Shown here: piece after piece, positions 8,821-16,853 of the stretch
Position numbering within the stretch: the stretch's first letter is position 1
Layout: each line of letters begins with the position of its first letter
From: Acidobacteriota bacterium
Lineage (GTDB): Bacteria > Pseudomonadota > Alphaproteobacteria > Acetobacterales > Acetobacteraceae
NCBI GenBank assembly: GCA_903970435.1
Contig: CAJCIS010000100.1
Location: forward strand, 1 to 43,365
DNA length: 43,365 bases
Direction: 5' to 3'
The notes under the pieces: generated by a model
Seen by the model: the letters and a program-made list of their open reading frames with translations, nothing else
What the model was told of the DNA's origin: nothing
The model's database searches: none
Program-made: the position numbers and the translations under genes

Positions 8821-9744
8821 TTATGCCCCCAGCCAATCATCAATCAGCCGCCGCGCAATGGAAAAGCCCGGCGGCAAAATAAACCCCTCCGCCGCGAGCA
8901 ACTCCTCTCGCGTAAACCAGCGCGCCTCGACAAGCTCATCGGTATCAGTAACGATATCACGCGTAACGGCGTCGGCGTGAAAACCGAGCATTATGGAGCT
9001 GGGAAACGGCCAGGGCTGGCTCGAATGGTAGCGCACCCGCGCGACGCGTATGCCGGTTTCCTCGAACACCTCGCGTGCCACCGCTTCCTCGAGGCTTTCG
9101 CCCGGCTCGACAAACCCCGCAAGCGTGGTGAAGACGCGAACGTTACGGAACGCATTCGGCTGGCCCAGCAGGGCCCGTGTGCCATCGGTCACCAGCATGA
9201 TCACGGCCGGATCGGTGCGCGGGAAATGGTGCGTGCCGCACCCCTGGCAGTGCGCCACATGCCCGGCACTCGCGAATATACAGGCCGCACCGCAGACGCC
9301 GCAGAAACGATGCCGGCTGCGCCAATGCATCAGCCCGCGCGCATGCGCCATGATGGCGGCATCCTGCGGCGCCACGGCGCCCCCCACGCGGCGGAGGTCC
9401 TGAAAGACGGCGTCTGCCAGGTCCGGCAGCGGCGCGTCGAGCAGCGATAGATCGATGCAAAACACGGGACCCCCATCGAGAAGCCCTAGGAATGCCCACG
9501 GCAACGCATCGATCTGCGGGATGGCGGCGGCCGGAATGAGGCACGCCTCTGCCACGCCCGACGAAGCCGTGCGCATCAGCGAACGGGCGCGCCACACCGG
9601 CGCATAGAGCGTTGCCGGATCGCCGCGTTGGGCCGCAATCCATGCATCGTCCGTGCGGTGGTGCGCCGACCGGTCCAGCGGGCTGCCGGCCAATGCATTT
9701 GGCCGGATAGGGTGGATGTCGTGCATGCCTGCCGGGCTGTCCAC
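8821..9744 (-). CDS. nudC: NADH pyrophosphatase (NAD-capped RNA hydrolase) NudC
   Basis: The 307-residue product is a NudC-type Nudix hydrolase, which cleaves NADH and NAD-capped RNA to give NMN and AMP or 5'-monophosphate RNA. A zinc ribbon with Cys148, Cys151, Cys166 and Cys169 (FCGVCG ... HCQGCG) is followed by HHFPRTDPAVIML, a Nudix box starting at GFVEPGESLEEAVAREVFEE around residues 210-229, and the NudC-specific SQPWPFP motif near 242-248. Length is normal for the alphaproteobacterial form with an N-terminal domain. A second possible start is Met7. It converges with the SDR gene and lies upstream of an unrelated Nfu gene on the same strand. Confidence 0.94.
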   Translation of the reverse strand: MDSPAGMHDIHPIRPNALAGSPLDRSAHHRTDDAWIAAQRGDPATLYAPVWRARSLMRTASSGVAEACLIPAAAIPQIDALPWAFLGLLDGGPVFCIDLSLLDAPLPDLADAVFQDLRRVGGAVAPQDAAIMAHARGLMHWRSRHRFCGVCGAACIFASAGHVAHCQGCGTHHFPRTDPAVIMLVTDGTRALLGQPNAFRNVRVFTTLAGFVEPGESLEEAVAREVFEETGIRVARVRYHSSQPWPFPSSIMLGFHADAVTRDIVTDTDELVEARWFTREELLAAEGFILPPGFSIARRLIDDWLGA

Positions 9745-9774
9745 GGCAAACCTGCTTACCTGGCCTAACTCAAA

Positions 9775-10332
9775 TCAGAGATCGACCTGCTCGACGGACA
9801 GTACCTCAGGGACGTAATGCCGCAGCATGTTTTCAATACCGTGCTTCAAGGTCGCGCGGCTGGAGGGGCAGCCGCTGCACGCGCCCTGCATGTGCAACAG
9901 CACGACACCGTCACGAAATCCCTTGAACACGATATCGCCGCCGTCGCCCGCCACCGCGGGACGCACCCGTGTGTCGAGCAATTCCTTGATCTGATCAACA
10001 ATCTCGCGATCCTCGGGGGCCACGTCCTCGTCCTCGGCCGCCGCGTCGCCCTCGATCACCGGGCGTCCGGCAACGAAATGTTCCATGATGGCGCCGAGAA
10101 CCTGCGGCTTGAGCGACTGCCAGCCGGTGGCGTCCGCTTTCGTAACGGTAACAAAATCATGGCCCAGGAAAACGCGCGCGACGCCCGGTAGCGCAAACAA
10201 CGATTGCGCCAGCGGGCTGCGGCCGGCGGCGTCTGAACTGGCAAAGTCGGCGGTGCCGCTCGGGACCACGGTCAGGCCGGGCAAGAATTTGAGCGTGGCC
10301 GGATTGGGCGTGCCTTCGGTTTCGATGAACAT
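9775..10332 (-). CDS. NifU/Nfu family Fe-S cluster carrier protein
   Basis: The 185-residue protein has an N-terminal Nfu domain (MFIETEGTPNPATLKFLPG, FVTVTKADATGWQSLKP) and a C-terminal NifU-like domain with VAGDGGDIVFKGF and the cluster-binding CSGC at Cys152/Cys155. Proteins of this build transfer [4Fe-4S] clusters to target enzymes; the domain order matches mitochondrial NFU1 and its alphaproteobacterial relatives. An acidic linker (EGDAAAEDEDVAPED) joins the domains. It is followed 30 bp later on the same strand by nudC, which may share its transcript. Confidence 0.93.
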   Translation of the reverse strand: MFIETEGTPNPATLKFLPGLTVVPSGTADFASSDAAGRSPLAQSLFALPGVARVFLGHDFVTVTKADATGWQSLKPQVLGAIMEHFVAGRPVIEGDAAAEDEDVAPEDREIVDQIKELLDTRVRPAVAGDGGDIVFKGFRDGVVLLHMQGACSGCPSSRATLKHGIENMLRHYVPEVLSVEQVDL

Positions 10333-10430
10333 GGAACTCTACCCTCAAACAGGACCATTCTCGTACACTATGGGCGCTGGACGCGGCAAGACAAGGGCGG
10401 GCGAAATCGGGGAAAGCGCCGAAGGCGCCT

Positions 10431-10475
10431 GAGCAAAAGTCTTTTGGTTCTTTGCTTCCGAAAGAACTGCTTTTT
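10431..10475 (-). repeat. HR48 repeat copy downstream of the bactofilin gene
   Basis: Copy in - orientation between the Nfu start and the bactofilin 3' end. It contains AGCAAAAGTCTTTTGGTTC and a diverged stem, TTCTTTGCTTCCGAAAGAA. On the - strand it lies about 20 bp beyond the perfect GC hairpin at 10497-10523. Confidence 0.75.
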
Positions 10476-10496
10476 AACTCTTGTCTTAGCTGGGCC

Positions 10497-10523
10497 GGGC
10501 CGGCGGACATCGTCCGCCGGCCC
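10497..10523 (-). terminator. Perfect 12-bp GC hairpin after the bactofilin gene
   Basis: Arms GGGCCGGCGGAC (10497-10508) and GTCCGCCGGCCC (10512-10523) pair perfectly around a 3-base loop. It lies 8 bp past the bactofilin stop codon on the - strand. No long U-tract follows directly, so it may be an RNA-stabilising or Rho-assisted end and not a simple intrinsic terminator. Confidence 0.6.
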
Positions 10524-10530
10524 GCATGTC

Positions 10531-11283
10531 TCACCCGGCGACGGCCGCCGTCGCCGCGCGCGGCTTGGTGTCGGTAATCATTTCAATCCGGCCGGTAATC
10601 TGGCCGCCATCCTCAACCTGCAAGCGGCGGCAGCGGGCCGTGCCTAGCAGCACGCCCGTGGTGCGGACGATCAGGTTCCCCTTCACCGTCAGCGTGCCAT
10701 CCACCGTGCCGGCGATTTCGGAGTCCTCAACCTCGATCTCGCCGCGGAAAATGCCGCCCTGCGCCACCATCAACTCGGCGGCATGGATCATCGAGGCCTC
10801 CACGGTGCCTTCAACCACCAGCCGCTCGGCATCCTGCACGGACCCCTGAACGCTGATGCCGCGGCCGACAACAAGGGTGCGCTTCTCTTGTGTCGTGTCG
10901 CGGGCGATGCGGCTCAACGCCTGCTGCGGCGGCCGCGGGGCGGTGGGCGTGGGCGAAACGGTGGGCGTGGGCGTGGGCGCCGCCGGGGCCGTGGAGGGCG
11001 GCGCGGCGCCGAAGATTGAGCGAGCCATGGGTTGTTCCTTCGTGAGCGGTGTGGAGGCGCGGCCGAACGCGCCGCCCTGGGTTGCTTCGGGCTGGGTGGC
11101 GGGGCGGAAAGGCGGCACGTCGATGCCGTTATCCGTCGCAGCAGGCTTCTGCGCCGAAGCGCTGCCTGCGGCCGGGTTGGTTGCAGAAAGAGTACCGGTA
11201 GGCGGCGTAGCTGAAGGGTGTGACGGCGCCGGCTGAGGGCTGGCCATGGAGGTTTCCTCGTCAGGCTTAAGGAATTTGAACAC
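10531..11283 (-). CDS. Bactofilin (polymer-forming cytoskeletal protein)
   Basis: The C-terminal half holds the bactofilin beta-helix domain, about residues 130-240: TLVVGRGISVQGSVQDAERL, VVEGTVEAS, GIFRGEIEVEDSEIAGTVDG, LTVKGNLIVRTTGVLLGTAR and VEDGGQITGRIEM. Bactofilins form nucleotide-free filaments that place cell-wall or stalk enzymes. The first 125 residues are low-complexity, rich in Ala, Pro, Thr and Ser, including the run APTPTPTVSPTPTAPRP, much longer than the usual 20-40 residue tail. The GTG at 11283 follows GGAA at suitable distance; ATG at Met13 (MASPQPAPS) with GAGGAAACCTCC is equally possible. Stands alone, with no cell-wall hydrolase neighbour. Confidence 0.9.
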   Translation of the reverse strand: MFKFLKPDEETSMASPQPAPSHPSATPPTGTLSATNPAAGSASAQKPAATDNGIDVPPFRPATQPEATQGGAFGRASTPLTKEQPMARSIFGAAPPSTAPAAPTPTPTVSPTPTAPRPPQQALSRIARDTTQEKRTLVVGRGISVQGSVQDAERLVVEGTVEASMIHAAELMVAQGGIFRGEIEVEDSEIAGTVDGTLTVKGNLIVRTTGVLLGTARCRRLQVEDGGQITGRIEMITDTKPRAATAAVAG

Positions 11284-11409
11284 AGGTATTTCCTTTCGGA
11301 AACGGCGGCGTCGGCAGGTGCCGGAGTCGCAAGCGACTAACTTGGGCTAGCACGGTCCAGTCGCGGCGGACCAGTCTCCCTCTATCGGTTTCCGGCCCGC
11401 CCAGGCCAG

Positions 11410-12087
11410 TTATCCCACGGATTCCACTCTGCCACGCCGCGACTCGACGATATGCACCATCGTCGCCGGGCCCAAAATCGGCAGCAACAGATTGAGCAGC
11501 GGGATGGTGCCCCCCAAGGTCAATACCGCGCCTTGCACCAGCACAGCGCCCCGCACCTGGCGGTAGGCGGACAGCGCGGCGGCGCGGTTCATGCGGCGCA
11601 TCGCCACCGCCACGAAAAAGCCGCGCCCCACCGCCCACGCGGTAATCAGCCACCCGATTGCCAACCCGATGCCTGTCGGCGCCAGCAGCAAGCCAAGCAA
11701 GGTCAGCAACAGCACTTGCAAGCCGAACGCCAGGCTGTCCCACGCCTGCGCCGCCAGGCTGGCCGGCCGCGGTGCGCCAAGGCCGGGATACCACCTCCGC
11801 TCCACCGCGCCGCAAACCGGCCCCATGAACAGCCCGGCGATCACCACGGCCATCGGCACGAACAGCCAGAATGCAGCCGCCAGCGCCAGGCCGCCGCTCA
11901 GCACGCCGGCCACCCAGCCCAGGGTATCATGCGCCGTGCCATGCGCCAGCAGATGGTGAACGAACCAAGCGGCGCCGGCCGCAACGCCCGCGAATCCCAG
12001 CGCGGATAGGAGGATGGTTTGCAGCAGAACGCCTAGCAACGCCGGGTCGTCGAGCTGGCCTATGGCGCGGAGGATGGGGGGGAACAG
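11410..12087 (-). CDS. EI24 domain (CysZ-like) membrane protein
   Basis: The protein matches EI24/CysZ-like membrane proteins: AIGQLDDPALLGVLLQTILL at the start, four long hydrophobic regions (near residues 15-40, 55-90, 120-155, 185-215), and ERRWYPGLGAP between them. Such proteins have been linked to sulfate uptake (CysZ), but members like this are usually uncharacterised. No ATG, GTG or TTG lies near the expected start. A CTG at 12087 is preceded by GGAG six bases upstream and gives a 225-residue product, so I propose it as a non-standard start. TTG 12135, inside an HR48 repeat, is the next choice. The long open frame beyond is a shadow of the neighbouring gene. Confidence 0.75.
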   Translation of the reverse strand: MFPPILRAIGQLDDPALLGVLLQTILLSALGFAGVAAGAAWFVHHLLAHGTAHDTLGWVAGVLSGGLALAAAFWLFVPMAVVIAGLFMGPVCGAVERRWYPGLGAPRPASLAAQAWDSLAFGLQVLLLTLLGLLLAPTGIGLAIGWLITAWAVGRGFFVAVAMRRMNRAAALSAYRQVRGAVLVQGAVLTLGGTIPLLNLLLPILGPATMVHIVESRRGRVESVG

Positions 12088-12098
12088 GGGTTTCTCCA

Positions 12099-12147
12099 GA
12101 AGAAAGGTAAGGCTTCCCTTTGAAAAAAGAAGCAAAAACTTTTGCTC
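12099..12147 (+). repeat. Diverged HR48 repeat between divergent genes
   Basis: A degraded + orientation copy: GGCTTCCCTTTGAAAAAAGAAGC followed by AAAAACTTTTGCTC (12134-12147). It separates the EI24 and OGT-like genes, so here the repeat lies at two 5' ends and not at a 3' end. Confidence 0.6.
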
Positions 12148-12186
12148 ATTGGCAAACGCGTGGGGCGTCCTTATGCACGCCGCTTC

Positions 12187-14172
12187 ATGAGTGATACAGC
12201 AGCCGCCGCGCGACCTACGCTCGATGATGCCCGCGCCCGAGAGGCGCAGGGCGATCTGCCAGGTGCCGACGCCCTGTATCGCAGCCTGCATAATCCGGCG
12301 GCGCCCGACGCGGGATTGCTGATTGCCTGGAGCCGCCTGCGGCGCCGCGCGGGGGATGCCGAGGGCGCGCTGAACATGCTGCAGCTGGCCGCACGCGCTG
12401 GCGGCGGCGGCATCGCGGCGCTGGACACCGCCGGCCTGCTTCTCGACCTCGGGCGCGCCGAGCAGGCGACCCCCTTCCTGCGCGAAGCCGCGACGGCGGG
12501 ACGCGGCACTGCGCTGGATTACGAATCGGCGCGGTGGGAGGCGGCGCATCGGAATTTCGACCGCGCCGCGGCGCAATTTCGCGCCCTGGTAAAGGCCGAC
12601 CCGCGCCACGTCCCCGCCCGCCTGGGATATGCCCGCGCGGTGCGCGACGCCGGCCAGTATGCCGAAGCCGAGGCGGCCTACACCGCGCTCCTCAAATGGG
12701 CACCGGCGCACGCGGCCGCGCTGGCGGAGCTGGCCTACCTGCATGGCGTGCAGCGGAAATTTGGCGCGGCGCTGGACCTGTACGAACGGTTGGAACAGGC
12801 TGGCGCCGATATGACCCGGGAAGTCTCTCAGGTCGCGCTGGGCATGATGCACATGTGCGACTGGTCACGGCGCGACGCCGTGCTCGGCAGGCTTGCGGCG
12901 CGGATGGATCAGCCCGCGCCCTGTATTCTGGAAACCTACGCGCTGCTCGGCGGCGCGGACGATCCGGTTCTGCATCGAAAAATGGGGGAGCGGTTCGCCG
13001 GCGTTCTGCGCCGCGTCAGCGAGGGAAGGCTGCGTCCGGCCGCCCGGCCCGTATCGCCGCCAGGGCAGCGGCTGCGGGTCGGCTATTTGTCGGGCGATTT
13101 CTCCCAGCACGCCACCAGCCTGCTGCTGGCCGGCGTCGTGGAGGCGCACGACCGCGCGCAGTTCGAGATTTTCGCCTACGATTATTCGCCCGAGGACGGC
13201 TCGGCGATGCGCACCCGGATGAAAGCCGCCTTCGAGCATTTCCGCATCATCGAAAAGGAAGGGCCGGCCAATGCGGCGGCCCGCATCGCGGCCGACGGCA
13301 TCGACATCCTGGTCGACCTGAAAGGCTACACGGAACGTACGCGCAGCGAAATCGTGGCGCTGCGCCCGGCGCCTGTGCAGGTGAATTTCCTCGGCTATGT
13401 GGGCACCCAGGCGGGCGACTGGATCGACTACGTTATTGCCGACGAAACGGTGCTGCCGCCCGAGGAATACGCCAACTGGACGGAAACGCCGGTGCTGATG
13501 CCGGCCAGCTATTACCCCAACGATCGCGCCAGGCCCGTGCCCGCGCCGGATACAGATCGCGCTTCCCACGGGCTGCCCGCGGACGGCGTGGTCTTCTGCT
13601 GCTTTAACAATCCGTTCAAGATCTCGCCTGAAATATTTGCCGTGTGGCTGTGTCTGCTGCGCGATGTTCCCGGCAGCGTGCTTTGGTTATACGAAGGCAA
13701 CGAGTTTATGGCCGCCAATTTGCGCGCCGCCGCGGGCGCGCTGGCGGATCGCCTGTATTTTGCAAGCCCGGTCACGTTGGAAGCGCACCTGGCGCGGCAT
13801 GGCTGCGCCGATGTGTTTCTCGATACGGTGCCGTATGGGGCCCACACCACCGGCGCCGACGCGCTGTGGGCCGGCGTGCCCATGGTCACGTGCCTGGGCC
13901 GGAGTTTTGCGTCCCGCGTCGGGGCCAGCCTGTTGCGAGCCGCGGGCCTGCCGGAATTGGTATGCGCGTCGCTCGATGAATATGTGGCGCTGGCAAAGGA
14001 CCTCGCAGCCGATGCGACACGCCGCGATTCATTGCGCGCGCGTCTGATCGAGGCGCGTGAAACATCGCCCTTGTTCGACGCTACGGGTTTCTGCCGGGCG
14101 CTGGAGCGAGCTTACGTAACGATGGCGGATCGTGCGCGCGCGGGAGAGGCGCCGTCGGTAATCACGGCATAA
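12187..14172 (+). CDS. TPR-containing O-GlcNAc transferase-like (SPINDLY/COG3914) glycosyltransferase
   Basis: From ATG 12187 the product is 661 residues. The first 270 are TPR-like helical repeats (e.g. AEAEAAYTALLKWAPAHAAALAEL). The rest is an OGT/SPINDLY catalytic domain of GT41 type: VGYLSGDFSQHATSLLLAG with the conserved His, ILVDLKGYTERTRSEI, VNFLGYVGTQAGDWIDYVIAD, CCFNNPFKISPEIFAVW with the conserved Lys, and DVFLDTVPYGAHTTGADALW. Such enzymes attach a sugar to Ser/Thr of proteins. The target is unknown; alphaproteobacterial relatives are sometimes linked to flagellin, but no flagellar genes are nearby. The open frame starts at TTG 12142 inside an HR48 repeat; ATG 12187 is preferred although its ribosome-binding site is weak. 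Confidence 0.88.
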   Translation: MSDTAAAARPTLDDARAREAQGDLPGADALYRSLHNPAAPDAGLLIAWSRLRRRAGDAEGALNMLQLAARAGGGGIAALDTAGLLLDLGRAEQATPFLREAATAGRGTALDYESARWEAAHRNFDRAAAQFRALVKADPRHVPARLGYARAVRDAGQYAEAEAAYTALLKWAPAHAAALAELAYLHGVQRKFGAALDLYERLEQAGADMTREVSQVALGMMHMCDWSRRDAVLGRLAARMDQPAPCILETYALLGGADDPVLHRKMGERFAGVLRRVSEGRLRPAARPVSPPGQRLRVGYLSGDFSQHATSLLLAGVVEAHDRAQFEIFAYDYSPEDGSAMRTRMKAAFEHFRIIEKEGPANAAARIAADGIDILVDLKGYTERTRSEIVALRPAPVQVNFLGYVGTQAGDWIDYVIADETVLPPEEYANWTETPVLMPASYYPNDRARPVPAPDTDRASHGLPADGVVFCCFNNPFKISPEIFAVWLCLLRDVPGSVLWLYEGNEFMAANLRAAAGALADRLYFASPVTLEAHLARHGCADVFLDTVPYGAHTTGADALWAGVPMVTCLGRSFASRVGASLLRAAGLPELVCASLDEYVALAKDLAADATRRDSLRARLIEARETSPLFDATGFCRALERAYVTMADRARAGEAPSVITA

Positions 14173-14220
14173 GGAAGGAAGCAGTTCTTTTTTGAAAAAA
14201 AGAACTGCTTATTTTTCTTC
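14171..14220 (+). repeat. HR48-derived perfect 15-bp hairpin with U-tract
   Basis: After the OGT stop, GGAAGG leads into arms AAGCAGTTCTTTTTT (14179-14193) and AAAAAAGAACTGCTT (14196-14210) around GA. The right half is a mirror of the left end, not the usual CCAAAAAACTTTTG, and is followed by ATTTTTCTTC. This copy looks most like an intrinsic terminator. Confidence 0.8.
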
Positions 14221-14233
14221 TAAGGAGTGTGCC

Positions 14234-15205
14234 ATGTACGACATCCTGGGAATAGGCAACGCCATCGTGGATGTCGTAGCACCCGCCGAACATTCGTTCC
14301 TGAGCAAGCACGACATGCATCCGGGCAGCATGACCTTGATCGACGCGGACCGCGCCGAGGCGCTGTATGCCGCCATGCCGCCCGGCGCCGAAACCAGCGG
14401 CGGCTCGGCCGCGAACACCTGTGCGGTCGCCGCAGCCCTGGGCAGCCGGGTGGCCTTTCTCGGCAAGGTCGCCGGCGATCAATTGGGCGGCGTGTTCCGC
14501 CACGACATTACCGCCGCCGGTGTGCATTTCCCCACCGCGCCGTTGGCGGAGGGTGCGCCGACGGCGCGCTGCCTGATCCTGGTGACACCTGACGGCCAAC
14601 GAACGATGAACACGTTCCTTGGCGCCTGCGTGGCCTTCACCGAGCACGATGTCGATACGGCGCTGGTGGGCCACGCCACCGTGACGTACCTGGAAGGATA
14701 TCTGTTCGACCCGCCCGCCGCGCAGGCCGCCTTCCGCCGCGCCGCCAAGGCGGCGCGCGCGGCGCAGCGGCAGGTGGCGCTGTCGTTGTCGGACGCGTTC
14801 TGCGTCAATCGTCACCGCGATGCATTCCGCGGATTGTTGCCGGATGTGGATATCCTGTTCGCCAACGAGGCGGAAGTATGCGCGCTCTATGAGGTGAACG
14901 ATTTCCGCGAGGCGGTGGACGCGGCCCGGACGGATGTGAGCATTGCGGCCCTGACACAAAGCGAGTCCGGCAGCGTCATCGTGCGCGGGCGCGAAACGGT
15001 GCGGGTGCGCGCCGCACCCGCTGTGTTGGTGGACAGCACAGGCGCCGGCGATGCTTATGCCGCCGGCTTCCTGGCCGCGTACACGCGCGGGCGCGATCTC
15101 GGCGTCTGCGGGCGGCTTGGCAGTCTGGCGGCCGCGGAAGTGATTTCTCATTACGGCGCCCGGCCTCAGGCCGATCTTAGAGAGATGGCGGACGCCGTGA
15201 TTTAG
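14234..15205 (+). CDS. PfkB family carbohydrate/adenosine kinase
   Basis: ATG 14234 follows TAAGGAGTGTGCC, a strong ribosome-binding site; a 14-codon extension upstream is repeat-derived. The 323-residue product begins MYDILGIGNAIVDVVAP and carries both PfkB signatures: GGSAANTCAVAAALGSR near residue 57 and DSTGAGDAYAAGFLAAYTRG near 277, with the catalytic Asp in GAGD. ATP-dependent phosphorylation of a sugar or nucleoside is expected. The style is that of alphaproteobacterial proteins annotated as adenosine kinase, but the substrate cannot be settled from sequence. It is downstream of the OGT-like gene, separated by a terminator-like hairpin. Confidence 0.9.
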   Translation: MYDILGIGNAIVDVVAPAEHSFLSKHDMHPGSMTLIDADRAEALYAAMPPGAETSGGSAANTCAVAAALGSRVAFLGKVAGDQLGGVFRHDITAAGVHFPTAPLAEGAPTARCLILVTPDGQRTMNTFLGACVAFTEHDVDTALVGHATVTYLEGYLFDPPAAQAAFRRAAKAARAAQRQVALSLSDAFCVNRHRDAFRGLLPDVDILFANEAEVCALYEVNDFREAVDAARTDVSIAALTQSESGSVIVRGRETVRVRAAPAVLVDSTGAGDAYAAGFLAAYTRGRDLGVCGRLGSLAAAEVISHYGARPQADLREMADAVI

Positions 15206-15252
15206 GAAGAAACTTGTTCTTTTCTGAAGCGAAGAACTAAAAGACTTTTTCC
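15203..15252 (+). repeat. HR48 repeat copy between convergent genes
   Basis: Copy in + orientation starting at the PfkB stop codon (TTTAGGAAG). The stem is TTGTTCTTTTCTGAAGCGAA with mismatches, followed by CTAAAAGACTTTTTCCC. It fills the space before the stop codon of the DsbA-like gene on the other strand. Confidence 0.75.
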
Positions 15253-15261
15253 CATCAAGGG

Positions 15262-15942
15262 CTAATCGTTCGTTCCTAGAAACTGCGACTCTACCGCGGC
15301 CACGTCTAGAAGCCGTTCGATCACTTCGGGCTCCTGCGCGCCGGCAATAGCGTGGCGGCCGGCGATCACAAAGCAGGGCACGCCGTTAATGCCTAGGCGA
15401 TGCGCGCGCAAATTGTCGGCATGGATCGCGTCGGTGTCGCAGTCGCTGGCCAGGAACGCGTGCGCCGCCCCGGCGCGCAGGCCGCAACTCGCGGCAATCG
15501 CGGCCAGCACGGCCAGGTCGCCGATGTCGCGCCCGTCCGTGAAATGTGCCGCGAACAACGCCTCCACCATGTCGGCCGCCCGGCCGAAGCGGGCGGACCA
15601 GCGCACCAGCCGGTGCGCATCCACGCTGGAAGGTGTCCGCCGGATCCGCTCGAAACGGAAATTCACGCCCTCGGTTTGGCCAATATCAGTAATGGAACCA
15701 TACAATCGTCGGGCACGTTCCTCTCCACCGAATTTGCGCATGACGTAATCCGCGCGCGGCATTCCGGCGCGCGGCATATCCGGATTGAGGAGGAATGGCC
15801 GCCACGCGAGTTCCACCTGCAGATCGGGCCGGCGCCCCAACGTGCGCAGAAGCCGGCGCACGCCCAGGTAGCACCATGGGCATACGAGATCGTGCACGAT
15901 CTCGATGCCAAGCTTCGCGGGTTTGGGTGCGAGGACATTCAC
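15262..15942 (-). CDS. DsbA family oxidoreductase (FrnE-like)
   Basis: The 226-residue protein has a thioredoxin fold of the DsbA/FrnE type: IEIVHDLVCPWCYLGVRRL with redox Cys21 and Cys24, RPFLLNPDMP, and the cis-Pro region GINGVPCFVIAGRHAIAGAQ near residue 185. No signal peptide is visible, so it is probably cytoplasmic, as FrnE proteins are. Such proteins act as thiol-disulfide oxidoreductases; some relatives are 2-hydroxychromene-2-carboxylate isomerases, which normally have a different active site. The gene is divergent from the GST gene with about 60 bp between them, and a shared redox role is plausible but unproven. Confidence 0.9.
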   Translation of the reverse strand: MNVLAPKPAKLGIEIVHDLVCPWCYLGVRRLLRTLGRRPDLQVELAWRPFLLNPDMPRAGMPRADYVMRKFGGEERARRLYGSITDIGQTEGVNFRFERIRRTPSSVDAHRLVRWSARFGRAADMVEALFAAHFTDGRDIGDLAVLAAIAASCGLRAGAAHAFLASDCDTDAIHADNLRAHRLGINGVPCFVIAGRHAIAGAQEPEVIERLLDVAAVESQFLGTND

Positions 15943-16002
15943 CCCGTCACCTTATGCGATCTGTCGGCCGCTTGCAGCAGAGACCGCTAAAAAAACAGAG
16001 AG

Positions 16003-16698
16003 ATGCGCATGATAGAATTCTATGAGCTGGCGGGGCGGGACCCAGCAGTTCGATTCAGCCCCTATTGCTGGCGGATTCGCATGGCGCTAGCCCACAAGGG
16101 CGTGGACGCACGGACGGTGGGCTGGCACTTCGGCGAAAAGCGGCTGCCGGCCGGCTTGAATAGGGTGCCCGTGCTGGTGGATGATGGCGAGGTCATCGGC
16201 GACAGCACCGAAATCGCGCTGCACCTGGAAAACAAATATCACAACGGACCCAGCCTGTTCGGCGGCGACGGCGGCGAGGTTCATGCCCGTTTCGTCGTCG
16301 CATGGGCCGATACGGTGCTGCATCCCATGCTGTTTCCGGCCCTTGCGCTCGATGTCCTGGCGCAAGTGAAGCCGGAGGCGGAATCCTACTTCCGGCAAAC
16401 CAGGGAAGCGCGGCTGGGAACCACACTGGAGCGTGCCGCGGCCTCGAAAGCCGAGCAGGTCGAGACGGTCCGCGCCGTCCTGGCGCCCGTGCGTCATGTG
16501 GTGGAAAAGCGCGAATATCTCGGTGGCGATGAGCCGAGCTACGCCGATTACGCGGTGTTCGGCGCCTTCCAATGGGCCCGTTGCGTCGGCGGCCCCGAAG
16601 TGGTCGGCGCAACTGACCCGGTCCATGCGTGGCAGGAACGCATGCTGGACCTGTTCGACGGCCTGGCCCGCGAGGCCAAAACCGCAAAAGATAACTAG
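16003..16698 (+). CDS. Glutathione S-transferase family protein, LigE-like
   Basis: The 231-residue product has an N-terminal thioredoxin-like GST domain, FYELAGRDPAVRFSPYCWRIRMALAHKG, with the SPYCWR motif of LigE/LigF beta-etherase-type GSTs, then NRVPVLVDDGEVIGDSTEIALHLE (cis-Pro and the glutathione-binding Glu-Ser-like DST). The C-terminal helical domain ends SYADYAVFGAFQWARC. Beta-etherases cleave lignin aryl ethers using glutathione; most homologues in this group are uncharacterised, so the substrate is open. ATG 16009, with GAGAG upstream, could be the start in place of 16003. Confidence 0.9.
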   Translation: MRMIEFYELAGRDPAVRFSPYCWRIRMALAHKGVDARTVGWHFGEKRLPAGLNRVPVLVDDGEVIGDSTEIALHLENKYHNGPSLFGGDGGEVHARFVVAWADTVLHPMLFPALALDVLAQVKPEAESYFRQTREARLGTTLERAAASKAEQVETVRAVLAPVRHVVEKREYLGGDEPSYADYAVFGAFQWARCVGGPEVVGATDPVHAWQERMLDLFDGLAREAKTAKDN

Positions 16699-16709
16699 GA
16701 CGCAGCCGC

Positions 16710-16735
16710 AATCGTGCCAGCTGTGGTGTGGGCTT
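16710..16735. other. Imperfect inverted repeat after the GST gene
   Basis: GTGGTG ... GCTTAAGC ... CACCAC forms a hairpin with a two-base bulge in the 155-bp space between the GST and the flavoprotein. It could end GST transcription or be a regulatory site for the next gene. Nothing else recognisable lies in this gap. Confidence 0.3.
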
Positions 16736-16853
16736 AAGCTCACCACGCCGCATCCGCCCAACACCAAATCGAACCTGTCCCGCCATCGTCGCCGAACCCC
16801 TGGCTTTTTTGCCTTCCGTGGTGTGACTTCCCAACAAACTTGAGAGGGATCAC

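Noticed and set aside
11452-12009. 185-codon + frame opposite the EI24 gene
   Set aside because: Gln/His-rich mirror of a hydrophobic membrane-protein gene, no motif.
14162-15151. 329-codon - frame over the PfkB gene
   Set aside because: Shadow of PfkB; its beginning and end are translated repeat sequence.
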